Source: AP-15 sp036404275 (lineage in GTDB: Bacteria; Pseudomonadota; Alphaproteobacteria; ATCC43930; CGMCC-115725). Taken from it: a DNA stretch of 6,234 nucleotides. Below, one piece after another: positions 5,329 to 6,234 of the stretch (positions are counted from its first letter, which is position 1; the number at the start of each line of letters is the position of its first letter). The position numbers and the translations under genes are program-made. The DNA lies in assembly GCA_036404275.1 (NCBI GenBank), contig DASXAM010000034.1:1-6234 (forward strand). The letters are read 5' to 3'. A model generated the notes under the pieces. The model was not told where the DNA came from and ran no database searches. It worked only from the letters and a program-made list of their open reading frames with translations.

Positions 5329-6234
5329 ATGACGACGACAACGACCGGCGCAAGCCGCCTCGCGACCCGGAACATCCTGATCGGCGCGGCGGTGCTGCTG
5401 AGCCTCGGCATGGGGTTGCGGCAGAGTCTCGGACTATTCTTGACGCCGGTCACCCATTCGCTGGCGCTGACGGCGGCGAGCTTTACCTTGGCGGTCGCCG
5501 TTCAGAATATCGTCTGGGGGCTCTCGCAGGCCCCGATCGGGGCGATCGCCGACCGGTTCGGGCTGCGCCTCACGATGCTCGCCGGTGCAGTGATCTACGT
5601 TGTCGGGATGTCGCTGATGGCGGCGGCCAACGGCGCTCTCATGCTGATCCTGTCGGGGGCGTTGATCGGCGTGGCCTTGTCGTGCACGGCCTCGTCGCTG
5701 GTGATGACCGCCTGCGCGCGTGCGGTCTCGGAGAAAAACCGCAGCAAGATGCTGGGGATCGTCTCGGCGGCCGGCTCGCTCGGCACGCTGACGATCCCGA
5801 TCGCGACGCAATCGATCCTGGGACACCACGCCTGGCAGATCGGCGCGCTGTTCTTTGTGGCGCTCGCGGCCGCGATGCTGCCGGCGGGCTTTCTCGCCGG
5901 CGGGGCGGACCGGCTCCCGAACCGTGCGGCAACGCGGGCGACGATGCGCTCGGTCCTCGGCCAGGCCGCCCGGCACCGCCCGTTTCTGGTCATGTCGGGA
6001 GCCTATTTCGTCTGCGGGCTCAACCTCGTCTTTCTGACAACGCATCTGCCGACCTATCTCGCGATTTGCGGCCAGAGCCCGCTATTGAGCGCCGAGGCGA
6101 TCGCGGTCATCGGCGGGATGAACTCGGTGGGCTCGATTGTCGCCGGCTGGCTTGGCGGCAAATATCCAAAGCACATTTTGCTGGGCCTTCTCTATATCCT
6201 GCGGGCGTTTGTCTTCACCGCCTATTTCGTGATG
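5329..6234 (+). CDS. MFS transporter (N-terminal 302 residues; rest beyond right edge)
   Basis: This inner-membrane carrier of the major facilitator superfamily is cut by the right edge. The frame is open through the final base. Several hydrophobic helices are visible: about 15-38 (ILIGAAVLLSLGMGL), 48-70, 82-100, 102-128, 143-163, 168-190, 217-245, 256-275 and 283-302. The loop after helix 2 carries GAIADRFGLR (71-80), the MFS motif A (G-x-x-x-D-R-x-G-x-R). A basic central loop (190-216) separates the two halves. RQSLGLFLTPV after helix 1 resembles MFS members near the oxalate/formate-monocarboxylate group; the substrate is unknown. The start is ambiguous: ATG at 5329 gives MTTTTTGASR and suits the distance to helix 1, while ATG at 5296 adds 11 residues. 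The frame is also open back to the VapC remnant. Transport direction cannot be judged. Confidence 0.88.
   Translation, partial: MTTTTTGASRLATRNILIGAAVLLSLGMGLRQSLGLFLTPVTHSLALTAASFTLAVAVQNIVWGLSQAPIGAIADRFGLRLTMLAGAVIYVVGMSLMAAANGALMLILSGALIGVALSCTASSLVMTACARAVSEKNRSKMLGIVSAAGSLGTLTIPIATQSILGHHAWQIGALFFVALAAAMLPAGFLAGGADRLPNRAATRATMRSVLGQAARHRPFLVMSGAYFVCGLNLVFLTTHLPTYLAICGQSPLLSAEAIAVIGGMNSVGSIVAGWLGGKYPKHILLGLLYILRAFVFTAYFVM

Noticed and set aside
5434..6045. 203-codon minus-strand open frame opposite the MFS transporter
   Set aside because: The plus strand encodes clear membrane helices and motif A; the minus translation is charged low-complexity text.

Overview
The window is GC-rich (long stretches of GCC, GCG, CGG and CTC codons, alternative GTG/TTG starts, short purine-rich Shine-Dalgarno sites). 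The recognisable genes (FrnE-like DsbA protein, DmdB-like acyl-CoA synthetase, amidase plus small AtzG-like partner, MFS carrier, several type II toxin-antitoxin modules) fit an alphaproteobacterium, perhaps Rhodospirillales/Acetobacteraceae or a relative. That placement is inference from composition and family content only.

Layout. The left part is metabolic: a minus-strand DsbA-family oxidoreductase cut by the left edge; a divergent plus-strand acyl-CoA synthetase; a GC-rich stem in the convergent gap that could stop transcription from both sides; then a minus-strand pair of amidase (upstream) and a 70-residue AtzG/GatC-like protein (downstream, 16 bp away). The pair looks like a two-subunit amidase.

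The right part is an accessory patch. About 340 bp with no convincing gene (roughly 3596-3936) holds a 12-bp direct repeat and a cluster of interleaved inverted repeats. Three toxin-antitoxin loci of different families follow within about 1.3 kb. The first is a probable HicB-type antitoxin relic (minus strand, frameshift plus stop). The second is an apparently intact RHH antitoxin/MazF-PemK toxin operon with a 4-bp overlap and an 18-bp near-perfect palindrome just ahead of it. The third is a decayed Phd/YefM-like antitoxin with a VapC-type PIN toxin; the antitoxin has lost one base, and the toxin is truncated with its first catalytic Asp replaced by Gly. The toxin remnant is in open frame with the MFS transporter gene that runs off the right edge.

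No new system is proven here. The most noteworthy points are the toxin-antitoxin cluster with one live and two decayed members, the operator palindrome, the amidase/AtzG-like pair, and the unexplained repeat cluster at 3840-3925.
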